A stretch of 64,000 nt of DNA from Candidatus Aalborgicola bjergmarkensis (GCA_016708725.1 JADJFE010000006.1:124001-188000); one strand, 5' to 3'. Positions 1 to 9,923 are shown, numbered from the stretch's first letter. Program-made: numbers and translations. Notes: a model not told the origin generated them from the sequence alone.

Positions 1-2
1 GC

Positions 3-194
3 CCGGTGGTGCAGGCCAAACTGGCGCAAGGTGTTACGGTTGAGCAATGCAAGAGCCTGGAAGTGCAGTCGGTGGTGATTGAAAGCGGCGCGCGCAATGG
101 TCAGAGCTATCGGCTGGAGTCACTGGAGACCTTTACCCTGGAGCGGCGCAACGGAGTCTGGCGCGCAACGGCGGCCACCACAAGCCAACGTTGA
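3..194 (+). CDS. 3' end of an unrecognised gene (partial)
   Basis: An open frame runs in from the left edge and stops with TGA at 192-194, leaving 63 C-terminal residues. The tail is polar, with several Arg and Glu and the segment ESGARNGQSYRL, and it shows no catalytic motif or membrane segment I recognise. The start and most of the protein lie outside the window. It converges on the small minus-strand gene that ends at 217, with only 22 bases between. The codon pattern is GC-rich like the neighbours, so it is probably a genuine gene end. No function can be assigned. Confidence 0.45.
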   Translation, partial: PVVQAKLAQGVTVEQCKSLEVQSVVIESGARNGQSYRLESLETFTLERRNGVWRATAATTSQR

Positions 195-216
195 TGCACA
201 CTTTTGCCCGGTGGTC

Positions 217-510
217 TCAGGCAAATGCCCGGAATCTTGCCGCCCATTGCTGCATGACCCCGGACCGCGCAGGCAAGGTGGCGATGGAGGGCATGGCGGA
301 AATTGCGGAAATATCGTGTGAACGCAGGGCGTACTGTTTTTGCCGCTCCAGTTCATCCTTGAATGCACGCATGGCGCAGACCGCTATTTCGACGAAGTCT
401 GCAGGCGGGGGCGTTTTGGGGGTGTAGGTTGTGTCAAATACGATCCCTTCCTTGTGGAACATGGGGCCATCTTGCCTGGGCAATGAAGGGCTTTGGCAGT
501 CGGTTTGCAT
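217..510 (-). CDS. small hypothetical protein, 97 residues
   Basis: The frame is open much further upstream, to 759, but that extension lies over the acylase gene on the other strand. The ATG at 510 has a good ribosome-binding site (GGAGAG about 6 bases ahead), so I start there. The product begins MQTDCQSPSLPRQDGP and has a central stretch ADFVEIAVCAMRAFKDELER that should form a helix. It is soluble, with no signal peptide. I do not recognise the family. It is divergent from the acylase gene at 629, so the promoters of both probably lie in 511-628. Confidence 0.5.
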   Translation of the reverse strand: MQTDCQSPSLPRQDGPMFHKEGIVFDTTYTPKTPPPADFVEIAVCAMRAFKDELERQKQYALRSHDISAISAMPSIATLPARSGVMQQWAARFRAFA

Positions 511-628
511 GGCAGGCTCTCCAGGGGAAGTTATCAATGTATCCAGTATCGCCAAAACTTGAGCCCGATAATTGCAAAAATAAAGCAGGAATAACCATGC
601 AATTCTCCATAACCGAAAGTAGCAGGCC

Positions 629-3031
629 ATGCATCTTGCGTTGAAAATTGCCATTGCCACCATCACCACTGTCTTGCTGAGCGCTGCGGGCGCTTTTAGT
701 TGGTATATCCATACCAAGCAGCCGGTGCGCAGTGGCACGGTGCAGTTGCCAAAACTCACGGCAGCGGTGAATGTTGCCTATGACGAACGCGGTGTGCCGC
801 ATATCCGCGCCGACAATGAAGCCGATATGTACCGTGCATTGGGTTATGTACACGCGCAAGACCGTTTGTTTCAGATGGAAATGGTGCGCCGTCTGGCCAA
901 GGGAGAGTTGTCCGAGGTGCTGGGTGCCAGGATGCTGGAAACCGATAAACTTTTTCGCACGCTGGGCATTCCTGCCAGGGCTGCAGAAATGGCAGCCGGG
1001 CTGGATGTGAACAGCAAGGCGGGAATTGCCTTGCTGGCCTATCTGGATGGCGTCAACCAATACCAGGCGACGCATGCTGCACCCATTGAGTTTGACATTC
1101 TTGGAATCCCCAAACGCCCCTTTACGGCGCAGGATTCTTTTGCCGTTTCTGGCTTCCTGGCCTACAGCTTTGCCATGGCTTTCAAAACCGAGCCGGTGTT
1201 GACGTATGTACGCGACGAGCTAGGGGCCGATTATTTGCGGGTGTTTGATCTGGAGTGGCATCCCGAGGGGGTTATCGAAGGGGTTGGCGAGCCACTGGCA
1301 CTGAAAAAGCGCGACTGGCAGGGGCTGAGTCAATTGGCCAATCTAAGCCACGATGCACTGGAGCTGGCGGGTGTTCCTGCATTTGCCGGCAGCAATGCCT
1401 GGGCCATTTCCGGTGCGATTACCGTCAATGGCAAGCCTTTGCTGGCCGGTGACCCGCATATCGCGTATTCCGTTCCGGCAGTCTGGTACGAAGCGCATGT
1501 GAGCAGCCCCGGCTTTGAACTGTATGGCCACCACCTGGCCCTCGACCCATTGGCACTGCTCGGGCATAACAAGCGCTTCGGCTGGAGTCTGACCATGTTT
1601 GAAAATGACGATGTGGATCTGATCGCCGAAAAGGTCAACCCGGCCAACCCCAACCAGGTGTGGGTGCGTGGCCAATGGGTTGAGTTGCAGACCCGTACCG
1701 AGACGATTGCCGTCAAGAATGCGCCATCGGTACAAATACAGTTGCGCCGCTCGCCGCACGGCCCCATCATCAGCGATATTTTTGCCGAGAGTTTCGACAA
1801 GGCTTTGGTTTCCATGTGGTGGGCATTTCTGGAAACCGAAAATCCGGCGCTGCAAGCCTTCTACGAACTCAACCGTGCGGATACGCGCGAAAAGGCGCGT
1901 GCAGCAGCCGAAAAAATACACTCCCCCGGTCTCAACATTGTCTGGGCCAACGCTGCGGGTGACATCGCTTGGTGGGCTGCGGCGAAACTGCCCATTCGCC
2001 CGCGTGGCGTCAACCCGGCGTTCATTCTGGACGGCAGTGGTACCGAGGCGGAGAAAAACGGTTTTTACAATTTCCAATTCAACCCGCAGGAAGAAAATCC
2101 GCCACGCGGCTACATCGTCTCAGCCAATAACCAGCCCAAACCGGCCAGTGGCGTTCCCGTTCCCGGCTACTACTGTCTTGCGGACCGGGTGCAGCGGCTG
2201 GATGCTGCGCTGCAGGACCTGGATCGCAAGTGGGACATTGCAGAGGCGCAAAAGTTACAGCTTGATGGTGCCAGTGGTTACGGTCCGCGCATTCTCAAGG
2301 ATTTATTGCCCGTGCTGAAGGCGGTCATCACCGATCCTTACGAAAAAGCCTTCATCGAACCCTTGGAAAAATGGGATGGCGACTACACCCACAGCAGCAT
2401 GGCTGCACTCCTGTTTACCCAGTTTATGTACGAATTGACCCATGCGGCGATGGCCGATGAACTTGAAGAGGTCCAGTTCAGGAATTTGCTGAAAACCTTT
2501 GCACTGGATAATGCTTTGCCCCGCCTGATTACGGATGCCAACTCGCCCTGGTGGGACAACATCAACACCAAACCTGTGGAAAACCGCTTCGAGATCATGC
2601 GCATTGCCTGGAAGAGCACCCTCAAACACATCGAGTCGATGTATGGCACGGATTTGCTGCAATGGAAATGGGGCAATGCGCACACCCTGACACATAACCA
2701 CCCCCTGGGGGCGCAAAAGCCGCTGGATATGCTCTTTAATGTCGGGCCGTTTCCTGTGCCGGGCGGCAGGGACACGCCCAACAATCTCTACTACTTCTTA
2801 GGACCGGGACCCTGGGCCGTCAAAGCCGGGCCATCCACCCGAAAGGTCATCGACTTTGCCGATGCCAGCAAGGCGGTAGGCATCAATCCGGTGGGCCAAA
2901 GTGGTGTCTTGTTTGATCCCCATTACGCCGATCAAGCCGAGCGCTTTGCGCAAGGTGTCTATGTGCCGCAACACCTGGGTGCTGCGGACGTGCAAAGCCA
3001 TACAGTGAGTACGCTCACGCTAAGGCCATAA
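629..3031 (+). CDS. penicillin acylase family Ntn-hydrolase
   Basis: The 800-residue product matches the penicillin G amidase / acylase family, which cleaves amide bonds of N-acyl compounds such as beta-lactams, acyl-homoserine lactones or acyl amino acids. Family members are made as precursors that self-cleave into alpha and beta chains at a Ser. Here that Ser is about residue 255 in AGSNAWAISG, the conserved SNAW motif. The N-terminus has a hydrophobic segment (residues 4-25) that is a signal or anchor, so the enzyme is probably periplasmic. Other family blocks seen are the YDERGVPHIRA and ALGYVHAQDRLFQM stretches of the alpha chain. Length fits the family. Substrate cannot be told from sequence. 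It lies 21 bases ahead of hemH with no obvious link in function. Confidence 0.9.
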   Translation: MHLALKIAIATITTVLLSAAGAFSWYIHTKQPVRSGTVQLPKLTAAVNVAYDERGVPHIRADNEADMYRALGYVHAQDRLFQMEMVRRLAKGELSEVLGARMLETDKLFRTLGIPARAAEMAAGLDVNSKAGIALLAYLDGVNQYQATHAAPIEFDILGIPKRPFTAQDSFAVSGFLAYSFAMAFKTEPVLTYVRDELGADYLRVFDLEWHPEGVIEGVGEPLALKKRDWQGLSQLANLSHDALELAGVPAFAGSNAWAISGAITVNGKPLLAGDPHIAYSVPAVWYEAHVSSPGFELYGHHLALDPLALLGHNKRFGWSLTMFENDDVDLIAEKVNPANPNQVWVRGQWVELQTRTETIAVKNAPSVQIQLRRSPHGPIISDIFAESFDKALVSMWWAFLETENPALQAFYELNRADTREKARAAAEKIHSPGLNIVWANAAGDIAWWAAAKLPIRPRGVNPAFILDGSGTEAEKNGFYNFQFNPQEENPPRGYIVSANNQPKPASGVPVPGYYCLADRVQRLDAALQDLDRKWDIAEAQKLQLDGASGYGPRILKDLLPVLKAVITDPYEKAFIEPLEKWDGDYTHSSMAALLFTQFMYELTHAAMADELEEVQFRNLLKTFALDNALPRLITDANSPWWDNINTKPVENRFEIMRIAWKSTLKHIESMYGTDLLQWKWGNAHTLTHNHPLGAQKPLDMLFNVGPFPVPGGRDTPNNLYYFLGPGPWAVKAGPSTRKVIDFADASKAVGINPVGQSGVLFDPHYADQAERFAQGVYVPQHLGAADVQSHTVSTLTLRP

Positions 3032-3052
3032 TCCATACCCATACTCATACCC

Positions 3053-4144
3053 ATGTACTTTCACAAGGAACCCCCCTATACCCACGGTCAACCGCCGCGC
3101 ACCGCTATCCTGCTGTGCAATCTGGGAACGCCCGATGCACCCAGTGCGTCAGCCGTGCGCCGTTACCTTGCGGAGTTTTTGAGCGACCGCCGCGTTGTGG
3201 AAATCCCCCGACTGCTGTGGTGGCTGATTTTGCACGGCATCATCTTGCGTTTTCGTCCAGCCAAGTCGGCGGCCAAGTACGCCAGCATCTGGACCAAGGA
3301 TGGCTCACCTTTGAAAGTATGGACAGAAAAACAGGCCAAAATGCTGCAAGGCTGGCTGGGGCAGCGCAACCACAGCGTCAAGGTACGCTGGGCCATGCGT
3401 TATGGCAGTACGTCGATTGCTAGTCAACTCGATGCCATGAAGGCCGATGGCGTGACCCGTGTGCTGGTCCTGCCCGCTTATCCGCAATACAGTGCCACCA
3501 CCACCGCGAGTGTTTTCGATGCGGTGTATGCCTGGGCGCAGCGCACACGTTTCTTACCAGAATTTCGCTTCATCAACCATTACCACGACCACCCGGATTA
3601 CATCGACGCATTGGCCGCCAGCGTGTTGCGCCACTGGAAAAGCAATGGTTACTCGACGCCCCTGGTCATGAGTTTTCATGGCGTTCCAGCGCGAACCCTG
3701 GAACTGGGGGACCCTTACCATTGCGAATGTTTCAAGACGGCGCGCCTGCTGGCCGAGCGCCTGAAGCTGAAAAAGGAAGAATACAAAGTCACCTTCCAGT
3801 CGCGTCTGGGGCGTGCGCAGTGGTTGCAACCCTATACGCAGCCATCGCTTGTTGCACTTGCCAAGGCGGGCGTAAAGCGGGTGGATGTCGTGTGCCCCGG
3901 CTTCATCAGCGACTGTCTGGAGACACTGGAAGAAATCAGTATGGAGGCGCGCGCCGCATTCCTGCTCGCCGGTGGCAAAACGTTTCACTACATCCCGTGT
4001 CTGAACGACGACCCGGAGTGGATCGTGGCATTGTGCAACGTCAGCGCGCAGCATCTGGCAGGCTGGGATACGCACTTGCCGCCCGACAAGGCCGCCCTGG
4101 TCACGTCGCGCGAAGAGGCGCTGGCCCTGGGAGCAAAAACATGA
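3053..4144 (+). CDS. hemH: ferrochelatase
   Basis: HemH inserts ferrous iron into protoporphyrin IX in the last step of heme synthesis, usually at the cytoplasmic membrane. The 363-residue product has family landmarks in order: [11 protein letters not shown] near residue 20, SFHGVP with the metal-site His at about 209, the [10 protein letters not shown] stretch, [15 protein letters not shown], and the late acidic segment [15 protein letters not shown]. Length is typical for proteobacteria. No strong Shine-Dalgarno is seen; the start is preceded by a run of CATACC-like repeats. Its last codons overlap the rhodanese start as ATGA, so the two are probably translationally coupled. Pieces of this gene recur downstream in the scar at 6411-6510. 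Confidence 0.96.
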   Translation: MYFHKEPPYTHGQPPRTAILLCNLGTPDAPSASAVRRYLAEFLSDRRVVEIPRLLWWLILHGIILRFRPAKSAAKYASIWTKDGSPLKVWTEKQAKMLQGWLGQRNHSVKVRWAMRYGSTSIASQLDAMKADGVTRVLVLPAYPQYSATTTASVFDAVYAWAQRTRFLPEFRFINHYHDHPDYIDALAASVLRHWKSNGYSTPLVMSFHGVPARTLELGDPYHCECFKTARLLAERLKLKKEEYKVTFQSRLGRAQWLQPYTQPSLVALAKAGVKRVDVVCPGFISDCLETLEEISMEARAAFLLAGGKTFHYIPCLNDDPEWIVALCNVSAQHLAGWDTHLPPDKAALVTSREEALALGAKT

Positions 4145-4464
4145 AACGTCTGGTGCGGCTGGTGATAGCCTGGTTTGTGTACGCGGCGTGCATGGCTGTT
4201 GGAGCCAAAACCGTGCTAATCGACGTGCGCACGGAAACCGAATACCTACAGGAGCATATTGATGGCGCCATCAACATTGACCACCGCGCCATCAGCCGTT
4301 TGATCGAAGCGGAGAAAGTCGCCAAGGACGATACGGTGATTCTCTATTGCCGCTCCGGGAGGCGTTCTGCCCTGGCGCAGGAGTCGCTCAAGGCCATGGG
4401 TTTCAGCCGTGTGGAGAACTATGGCGGCATCGAAGCGGCCCGCAAGCGGCTGGGCAAAAAATGA
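4141..4464 (+). CDS. secreted single-domain rhodanese-like protein
   Basis: A 107-residue protein with an N-terminal hydrophobic signal (residues 5-22, ending near AVGA) followed by one rhodanese domain. The domain begins [19 protein letters not shown] and has the active-site loop CRSGRR with the persulfide Cys at about residue 70. Family members move sulfur or act in sulfide and redox handling; the signal suggests a periplasmic role like PspE or GlpE-type proteins. The ATG overlaps the hemH stop (ATGA). Part of this gene, around the active-site loop, is repeated in the scar at 6468-6510. Confidence 0.9.
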   Translation: MKRLVRLVIAWFVYAACMAVGAKTVLIDVRTETEYLQEHIDGAINIDHRAISRLIEAEKVAKDDTVILYCRSGRRSALAQESLKAMGFSRVENYGGIEAARKRLGKK

Positions 4465-4488
4465 CAATCAATCACATAGGAGTAAATT

Positions 4489-6360
4489 ATGAGTGTTCAA
4501 GAAGTAGAGCCCAACAATACCTTGCCGACAGCCAATCTGTCGGTCATTGAACAGGTAATTCAAGGTCAAATCAATGCGAATAGAGATATAGATTATTTCA
4601 AAATCCGAATCGACAAAGGTGGCAAGCTGACATTGGACTTTACCCATCCCATTGGCACAGGTACTTCGGGAAGAGGCATCCTGGTTCAGTTGATGGACAG
4701 TGACGGTACCGTCATCATCAGCAAAACATTCACTGGCAGCGGCCAGCTTGTAGGTACGGTGCCAGCAAGCGGTGATTATTACGTGGTTGTTTCCGATAAC
4801 GACGGAACTTATTCCTCGAATTATCAGACGGGTATCTATTCGGTCGCGACTGCATTAACCAGTGATCCGTCCTCCGCCTACGATGGTGCCGACGACATTA
4901 CCATAGACACCGCGATTTCCAAACTGGCAGATGGAGTGACCATGTTGACACCGGGTGCCAAGCTGACTGGCAGTATTGGTGCCAACGCCGACGCTGATTA
5001 TTTCAAAGTTCATGCCGATCAGGGCGGAAAGCTGACATTGGACTTTACCCATCCCATTGGCACAGGTACTTCGGGAAGAGGCATCCTGGTTCGGTTGATG
5101 GATAGTGACGGTACGGTCATCAGCAGTAAAACATTCATTGGCAGCGACCAGCTTGTATGTACGGTGCCAGCAAGCGGTGATTATTACGTGGTTGTTTCCG
5201 ATAACGACGGAACTTATTCCACGAATTATCAGACGGGTATCTATTCTGTCGCGACTGCATTAACCAGTGATCCGTCCTCCGCCTACGACGGTGCTGACAA
5301 CATTACCATAGACACCGCGATTACCAAGCTGGCAGATGGAGTGACCACGTTGCCACCGGGTGCCAAGCTGACTGGCAGTATTGATGCCAACGCTGACGTT
5401 GACTATTTCAAGGTTCATGCCGATCAGGGTGGAAAGCTGACGCTGGACTTTACCCATCCCATTGGCACGGGTACTTCGGGAAGAGGCATCCTGGTTCAGT
5501 TGATGGACAGTGGCGGTACCGTCATCAGCAGCAAAACATTTACTGGCAACGGCCAGCTTGTAGGTACGGTGCCAGCAAGCGGTGATTATTACGTGGTTGT
5601 TTCCGATAACGACGGAACTTATTCCACGAATTATCAGACGGGTATTTATGTCGTAAAAGTCATCCCTGAACTCTCACCCATTCAAGGCACTGGCAGTAAC
5701 GATGCTGTGACCGGAACCGGTTCAAATGAGTCCATCATGGGACTGGGGGGCAACGATATCTTAACGGGCAATGGTGGTTATGATTTCTTGGATGGCGGTG
5801 CAGGCATCGATATTGCGGTATACGATGGCCTGATTTCAAATTATGGAATTACTGGTACACAAGGTAGCATACGGGTAATTGATCAGTTCGTACTCAATGG
5901 CAACGAGGGTGTCGATGATTTGCTCGATGTTGAGCGCTTACGTTTTACCGATAAATCGATGGCGTTCGACATCAGCGGTACGGGTGGGCAAGCTTATCGC
6001 ATCTATCAAGCAGCTTTCAACCGAACACCGGATCAATCTGGTTTGGGATATTGGATCGATCAGATGGATAAGGGCATGAGCATCGAGGAAGTCGCTGCCC
6101 GATTCATGGATTCCAATGAATTCAGAGCACTCTACGGCGATAGTCTATCCACTACGCAATTTGTCGATCAAGTTTACCGGAATGTATTGCATAGGGCGGC
6201 CGATAAGCCAGGGCTGGACTATTACGTTCAGGCAATCGATGGTGCAGCCAAATCTAAGGAAAAGGTGTTGGCTGATTTCAGTGACAGTCCAGAAAACCAA
6301 GTCAATGTCATTGGTGCGATATCGAGTGGTTTTCTCTATAACGAGTGGCATGGTGGTTGA
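4489..6360 (+). CDS. secreted PPC-repeat / RTX / DUF4214 protein
   Basis: The 623-residue product has no classical signal peptide. Residues about 5-395 hold three bacterial pre-peptidase C-terminal-like beta domains; two full 135-residue copies are almost identical and the first is slightly divergent. Residues about 400-445 contain RTX-like glycine/aspartate nonapeptides (GGNDILTGN, GYDFLDGGAG). Residues about 500-623 match DUF4214 (GQAYRIYQAAFNRTP, FMDSNEFRALYG, YRNVLHRAADKPG). This layout is typical of calcium-binding proteins exported by type I secretion, but no transporter genes are in the window. A clear AGGAG lies 8 bases ahead of the ATG. The gene is visibly AT-richer than its neighbours, suggesting transfer. 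It sits between intact hemH-rhodanese and a scar made of both genes. Confidence 0.8.
   Translation: MSVQEVEPNNTLPTANLSVIEQVIQGQINANRDIDYFKIRIDKGGKLTLDFTHPIGTGTSGRGILVQLMDSDGTVIISKTFTGSGQLVGTVPASGDYYVVVSDNDGTYSSNYQTGIYSVATALTSDPSSAYDGADDITIDTAISKLADGVTMLTPGAKLTGSIGANADADYFKVHADQGGKLTLDFTHPIGTGTSGRGILVRLMDSDGTVISSKTFIGSDQLVCTVPASGDYYVVVSDNDGTYSTNYQTGIYSVATALTSDPSSAYDGADNITIDTAITKLADGVTTLPPGAKLTGSIDANADVDYFKVHADQGGKLTLDFTHPIGTGTSGRGILVQLMDSGGTVISSKTFTGNGQLVGTVPASGDYYVVVSDNDGTYSTNYQTGIYVVKVIPELSPIQGTGSNDAVTGTGSNESIMGLGGNDILTGNGGYDFLDGGAGIDIAVYDGLISNYGITGTQGSIRVIDQFVLNGNEGVDDLLDVERLRFTDKSMAFDISGTGGQAYRIYQAAFNRTPDQSGLGYWIDQMDKGMSIEEVAARFMDSNEFRALYGDSLSTTQFVDQVYRNVLHRAADKPGLDYYVQAIDGAAKSKEKVLADFSDSPENQVNVIGAISSGFLYNEWHGG
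4621..5645 (+). repeat. 405-bp in-frame tandem repeats in the PPC gene
   Basis: The block beginning GG(C/A)AAGCTGACATTGG starts at 4621, 5026 and 5431, exactly 405 bp (135 codons) apart, and the copies are nearly identical over most of their length. The third copy is cut short where the RTX part begins. The near identity at DNA level, including silent positions, points to recent duplication or gene conversion. Confidence 0.95.
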
Positions 6361-6410
6361 TAAGCGCCCACCACGAAGTTGTTCCGTAAATTGTTCAGTT
6401 CCTTTGAATA

Positions 6411-6510
6411 TCAGCATGGAGGCGCGCGCAGCATCTGGCAGGCTGGGATACGCACTTGCCGCCCGACGCCGCTCCGGGCGGCGTTCGGCCCTGGCGCAGG
6501 AGTCGCTGAA
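6411..6510 (+). pseudogene. mosaic scar of hemH and rhodanese fragments
   Basis: Three pieces of the upstream gene pair are fused in the same order and orientation. 6411-6429 matches hemH 3936-3954 (1 mismatch). 6425-6467 matches hemH 4045-4087. 6468-6510 matches rhodanese 4349-4391 with about three mismatches. The first joint falls in GCGCGC, shared by both hemH sites. The result reads as a 48-codon open frame from ATG 6415, with the middle piece in a different frame from hemH, so it is not a functional copy. It begins 50 bases after the stop of the PPC/DUF4214 gene. Confidence 0.88.
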
Positions 6511-6514
6511 TCCA

Positions 6515-6790
6515 GCCACTCCCACAAAGTGCCAAGCGTGCTGTCCCGCATGGTGCGTTTGAAGGAGCACATTCGTCTGCGGCGCTGTCTCTGCAAAAAG
6601 CATAGCTGCTCCCGCTTGGTACATAAGGCGTACAGCCAGATTTGCCTTGAATTTTGCCCTTCAAAACAGGTCAAGGCGATGCCAGAAACCGCCATGAGGC
6701 ATCAAAACGGGCCATTTTCGGGTGTTTTTGCATGGCAAATCGGGCTGCAAGCCTTATGGGATAAGCGAGAGAAGCTATTGTATCAGGAGC
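6515..6790 (+). repeat. 276-bp inverted-pair repeat, copy 1 (REPIN/MITE-like)
   Basis: This block is a near copy of the reverse complement of 57854-58129; both are 276 bp. Its core (6601-6780) is bounded by imperfect inverted repeats of about 45 bp: the left arm runs from 6601 and the right arm ends at 6780, each holding AGCT, CCGCTT, ATAAGGC and an ATTTGCC-like end. Each arm resembles the single dispersed repeats elsewhere in the window. It has no coding capacity I trust. It lies downstream of a DUF4214 gene, as copy 2 does. Confidence 0.9.
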
Positions 6791-6991
6791 AATTTACCTT
6801 TAGCTTTGGCTGGGAGTATCCCGGAGCCTGTCACAAATCCACCCGGAAATCGACACTGGTATGGTTTTTGGCGCTGTCAATCACCAAGTGCGCCGTTTTC
6901 TTCTGCTGGCTTTACCTGACCAAAGTGCCAAGCGTGCTGCCCCGCTTTAAGTTGGAGGCCCGCTCCAGCAAGGCCATCGCCAGCCTCTGGG
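6791..6991. other. intergenic remainder between repeat and gcdH
   Basis: I see no gene here. The string AAAGTGCCAAGCGTGCTG at about 6920 repeats a string found at 6525 inside the 276-bp repeat, so this stretch may hold a further broken copy of the repeat edge. It lies just beyond the 3' end of the minus-strand gcdH; no clear terminator hairpin was identified. Confidence 0.4.
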
Positions 6992-8188
6992 TCAATTGGC
7001 GAAGGCGGCAATGCCGGTCTGGGCGCGTCCCAGGATCAGGGCGTGGATATCGTGCGTGCCTTCGTAGGTGTTGACCACTTCCAGATTGACCAGATGGCGT
7101 GCCACGCCGTAGTCATCGCTGATGCCGTTGCCGCCCAGCATGTCGCGTGCCGCACGGGCGATGTCGAGCGCCTTGCCACAGGAGTTGCGCTTGAGGATGG
7201 ACGTAATTTCCACCGACGCCGTGCCCTCATCCTTCATGCGGCCCAGGCGCAGGCAGCCCTGTAAGCCGAGTGCGATTTCCGTCTGCATGTCGGCCAGTTT
7301 CTTTTGAATGAGCTGGTTGGCTGCCAGCGGTCGGCCAAACTGTTTGCGCTCCAGCGTGTAGCTGCGCGCGCGCAGCCAGCAGTCTTCGGCCGCGCCCAAT
7401 GCGCCCCAGGCAATGCCGTAGCGGGCGCTGTCCAGGCAGGTGAAAGGCCCTTTGAGTCCGCGCACTTCGGGCAGGGCATTTTCTTCCGGGCAAAACACGC
7501 CATCCATGACAATCTCGCCGGTCACGCTGGCGCGCAGACCCACTTTGCCCAGGATGGGAGGGGCGCTCAGGCCAGCCATGCCTTTTTCCAGTACAAAGCC
7601 GCGAATGGGGCCGAGTTTGCCGCCTTCGGAGACTTCCTTGGCCCAGACCACGAACACATCGGCAATCGGGCTGTTGGTAATCCACATCTTGCTGCCCGAC
7701 AAAATGTAGCCACCGGCCACCTGGTGCGCACGGCAGGCCATGGCGCCGGGGTCGGAGCCGTGGTCGGATTCGGTCAGGCCAAAGCAGCCAATCCACTCGC
7801 CCGTTGCCAGTCTGGGCAGAAACTTTTGCCGTTGCACTTCGGTGCCAAATGCATGGATCGGCCCCATGACCAGCGAACTTTGTACGCTCATCATCGAACG
7901 GTAGCCGCTATCGACGCGCTCGACCTCGCGGGCAATCAGTCCATAGGAAACGTAGTTCAGGCCGGGGCCGCCATAGTCCGCAGGAATCGTCGGACCGAGC
8001 AAGCCCAATGCGCCCAGCTCACGAAAGATGGTGGCATCGGTATGCTCCGTGCGAAAGGCTTGCGTTACCCGTGGCAATAGACGACCCTGGCAATAGCTGG
8101 CGGCGGCATCGCGCACCATGCGCTCGTCTTGTGTGAGCTGGCGTTCAAGTAAAAAGGGGTCTTGCCAATTAAAAGGTGTCTGCACCAT
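6992..8188 (-). CDS. gcdH: glutaryl-CoA dehydrogenase
   Basis: This 398-residue acyl-CoA dehydrogenase fits the glutaryl-CoA branch, which oxidises and decarboxylates glutaryl-CoA to crotonyl-CoA in lysine, tryptophan and benzoate breakdown using FAD and electron-transfer flavoprotein. Seen are the N-terminal segment [17 protein letters not shown] typical of GcdH, the FAD-binding block [32 protein letters not shown], the [17 protein letters not shown] helix, and the late [16 protein letters not shown] stretch holding the catalytic Glu. Length is normal for the family. It is 8 bases from the stop of fadD upstream on the same strand, so the two probably share a transcript for acyl-CoA metabolism. 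Confidence 0.93.
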   Translation of the reverse strand: MVQTPFNWQDPFLLERQLTQDERMVRDAAASYCQGRLLPRVTQAFRTEHTDATIFRELGALGLLGPTIPADYGGPGLNYVSYGLIAREVERVDSGYRSMMSVQSSLVMGPIHAFGTEVQRQKFLPRLATGEWIGCFGLTESDHGSDPGAMACRAHQVAGGYILSGSKMWITNSPIADVFVVWAKEVSEGGKLGPIRGFVLEKGMAGLSAPPILGKVGLRASVTGEIVMDGVFCPEENALPEVRGLKGPFTCLDSARYGIAWGALGAAEDCWLRARSYTLERKQFGRPLAANQLIQKKLADMQTEIALGLQGCLRLGRMKDEGTASVEITSILKRNSCGKALDIARAARDMLGGNGISDDYGVARHLVNLEVVNTYEGTHDIHALILGRAQTGIAAFAN

Positions 8189-8196
8189 TGCTGCGG

Positions 8197-9870
8197 CTAT
8201 TTTCCGCGCAGTTCGCGCCGCAGAATCTTGCCCACCGGTGTCTTGGGCAGCTCGGCACGAAACTCGATTACCTTGGGTTGTTTATAGCCAGTCAGGTTTT
8301 CCTTGCAGTAAGCGCGTACGTCGGCTTCGCTGATATTGGGGTCTTTCTTGACAATCACCAGTTTGACCGCCTCGCCGGTCTTGGCATCGGGCATGCCCAC
8401 GCAGGCACATTCCAGGATTCCAGGCATGTGGGTCAGGACTTCTTCCAGTTCGGTCGGGAATACATTGAAACCGCTGACCAGAATCATGTCCTTCTTGCGG
8501 TCCACAATCTTGAAAAAGCCGCGCGCATCCACGACGCCAATATCGCCGGTTTTAAAGTACCCATCGGGTGTCATGACCTTGGCGGTCTCATCCGGGCGCT
8601 GCCAGTAACCGGCCATGACCTGCGGCCCCTTGATGGCAATCTCGCCAGACTGGCCCGGTGCCACTTCCTGGCCTTCGTCATCGAGCAACTTCATGTAGGT
8701 ATTGGGCAGCGGGATGCCGATGGTGCCGGTATATTCACTGGCCGTCACCACATTGCAGCATGCGGAGGGCGAGGTTTCGCTCAAACCATATCCTTCGCAA
8801 ATCGGGCAGCCCGTTTTCTCAAACCACAGTTTGGCAACCGCGCCCTGCACCGCCGTACCACCTCCTACCGAAACCTTCAGATGGCTCCAGTCCACGGTAT
8901 TGAAGTCGGGATGATTGACCAGGCCATTGAACAGGGTATTGACCGCCGGGAAGCTATGAATGGTGTGTTTGGACAGTTCCTTGAGCACAGCGGGAATATC
9001 ACGCGGATTGGGTATCAGCACCAGCTTGCCGCCCATGCGCATGCTGAGCATCATGCCAATCGTGAAGGCGAAGATGTGGTACATCGGCAAGGCGCACACG
9101 GCAGTCGGCTGCTCGCCGGCGGGGATCGTGCCCATGACCGGGATATTCCAGGCCTCGGACTGCAACACATTGGCAATCACGTTCCGGTGCAAGAGCACCG
9201 CGCCCTTGGACACACCCGTCGTCCCGCCGGTGTATTGCAGCACGGCAATGTCGTCGGGCCTGGTTTCCGGCTTCTTGAAGGGCGCCTTGGTTCCCAGCGC
9301 TATCGCTGCATTGAAACGCACTGCCCCTGGCAGCTTGTACTCCGGCACCAGCTTTTTGACGTTGCGCACCACGTAGTTGACGATGCTGCCCTTGAGGAGA
9401 CCCAGTTGATCGCCCATGGCGCACAGCACCACGTGTTTGATGGGAGTTGCTGCAAGGCATTTTTCCAGGGTGGTGGCAAAGTTCTCGATAATGACAATCG
9501 CTTTTGAGCCCGAATCTTGCAGCTGGTGCTGCAACTCGCGTGCTGTGTAGAGCGGGTTGACATTCACCACCACCAGCCCCGCGCGCAGGATGGCGGCAAC
9601 GGCCACCGGGTACTGCGGCACATTGGGCATCATGATCGCCACGCGATCCCCCTTGACCAGGCCCAGTCCTTGCAGGTACGCAGAAAATGCCTGGCTCAGG
9701 CTGTTGACCTGGGCGTAGGTGATGTCTCTGCCCATGAAACTGTACGCCACCTGCTTGGCGTACTTCTTGTAGCTTTCCTCGATCAATGCCATCAGGGAGG
9801 TGTAGGCTGCCGTATTGATGTCGGAGGGAACGCCCTTGGGATAGCTACTCAGCCAGATGCGGTCAGTCAT
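8197..9870 (-). CDS. fadD: long-chain fatty acid-CoA ligase
   Basis: The 557-residue protein is an AMP-forming acyl-CoA synthetase of the FadD type. It activates fatty acids with ATP and CoA for beta-oxidation at the inner membrane. The P-loop-like AMP-binding motif [12 protein letters not shown] lies near residue 212, the GYGLSETSP motif follows, and the C-terminal domain has [17 protein letters not shown] and the catalytic-Lys segment [14 protein letters not shown] at the very end. Length agrees with E. coli FadD. It precedes gcdH on the same strand, consistent with a catabolic operon. The exact chain-length preference cannot be read from sequence. Confidence 0.94.
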   Translation of the reverse strand: MTDRIWLSSYPKGVPSDINTAAYTSLMALIEESYKKYAKQVAYSFMGRDITYAQVNSLSQAFSAYLQGLGLVKGDRVAIMMPNVPQYPVAVAAILRAGLVVVNVNPLYTARELQHQLQDSGSKAIVIIENFATTLEKCLAATPIKHVVLCAMGDQLGLLKGSIVNYVVRNVKKLVPEYKLPGAVRFNAAIALGTKAPFKKPETRPDDIAVLQYTGGTTGVSKGAVLLHRNVIANVLQSEAWNIPVMGTIPAGEQPTAVCALPMYHIFAFTIGMMLSMRMGGKLVLIPNPRDIPAVLKELSKHTIHSFPAVNTLFNGLVNHPDFNTVDWSHLKVSVGGGTAVQGAVAKLWFEKTGCPICEGYGLSETSPSACCNVVTASEYTGTIGIPLPNTYMKLLDDEGQEVAPGQSGEIAIKGPQVMAGYWQRPDETAKVMTPDGYFKTGDIGVVDARGFFKIVDRKKDMILVSGFNVFPTELEEVLTHMPGILECACVGMPDAKTGEAVKLVIVKKDPNISEADVRAYCKENLTGYKQPKVIEFRAELPKTPVGKILRRELRGK

Positions 9871-9923
9871 TTTGCAAATCCTTCACGAATGGTGTTTTCG
9901 GGTTGTCGGGGGTGTCGTGCTTG

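Noticed and set aside
4621..5645. Possible CRISPR-like repeat array
   Set aside because: The repeats are 405 bp, contiguous and in frame within a protein gene; there are no short repeats with unique spacers.
6379..7074. 231-codon plus-strand frame across the scar and the 276-bp repeat
   Set aside because: It runs through the gene scar, the inverted-pair repeat and the end of gcdH in one frame by chance; no coherent protein.
8176..9507. 443-codon plus-strand frame opposite fadD
   Set aside because: Antisense to a well-supported ligase gene.
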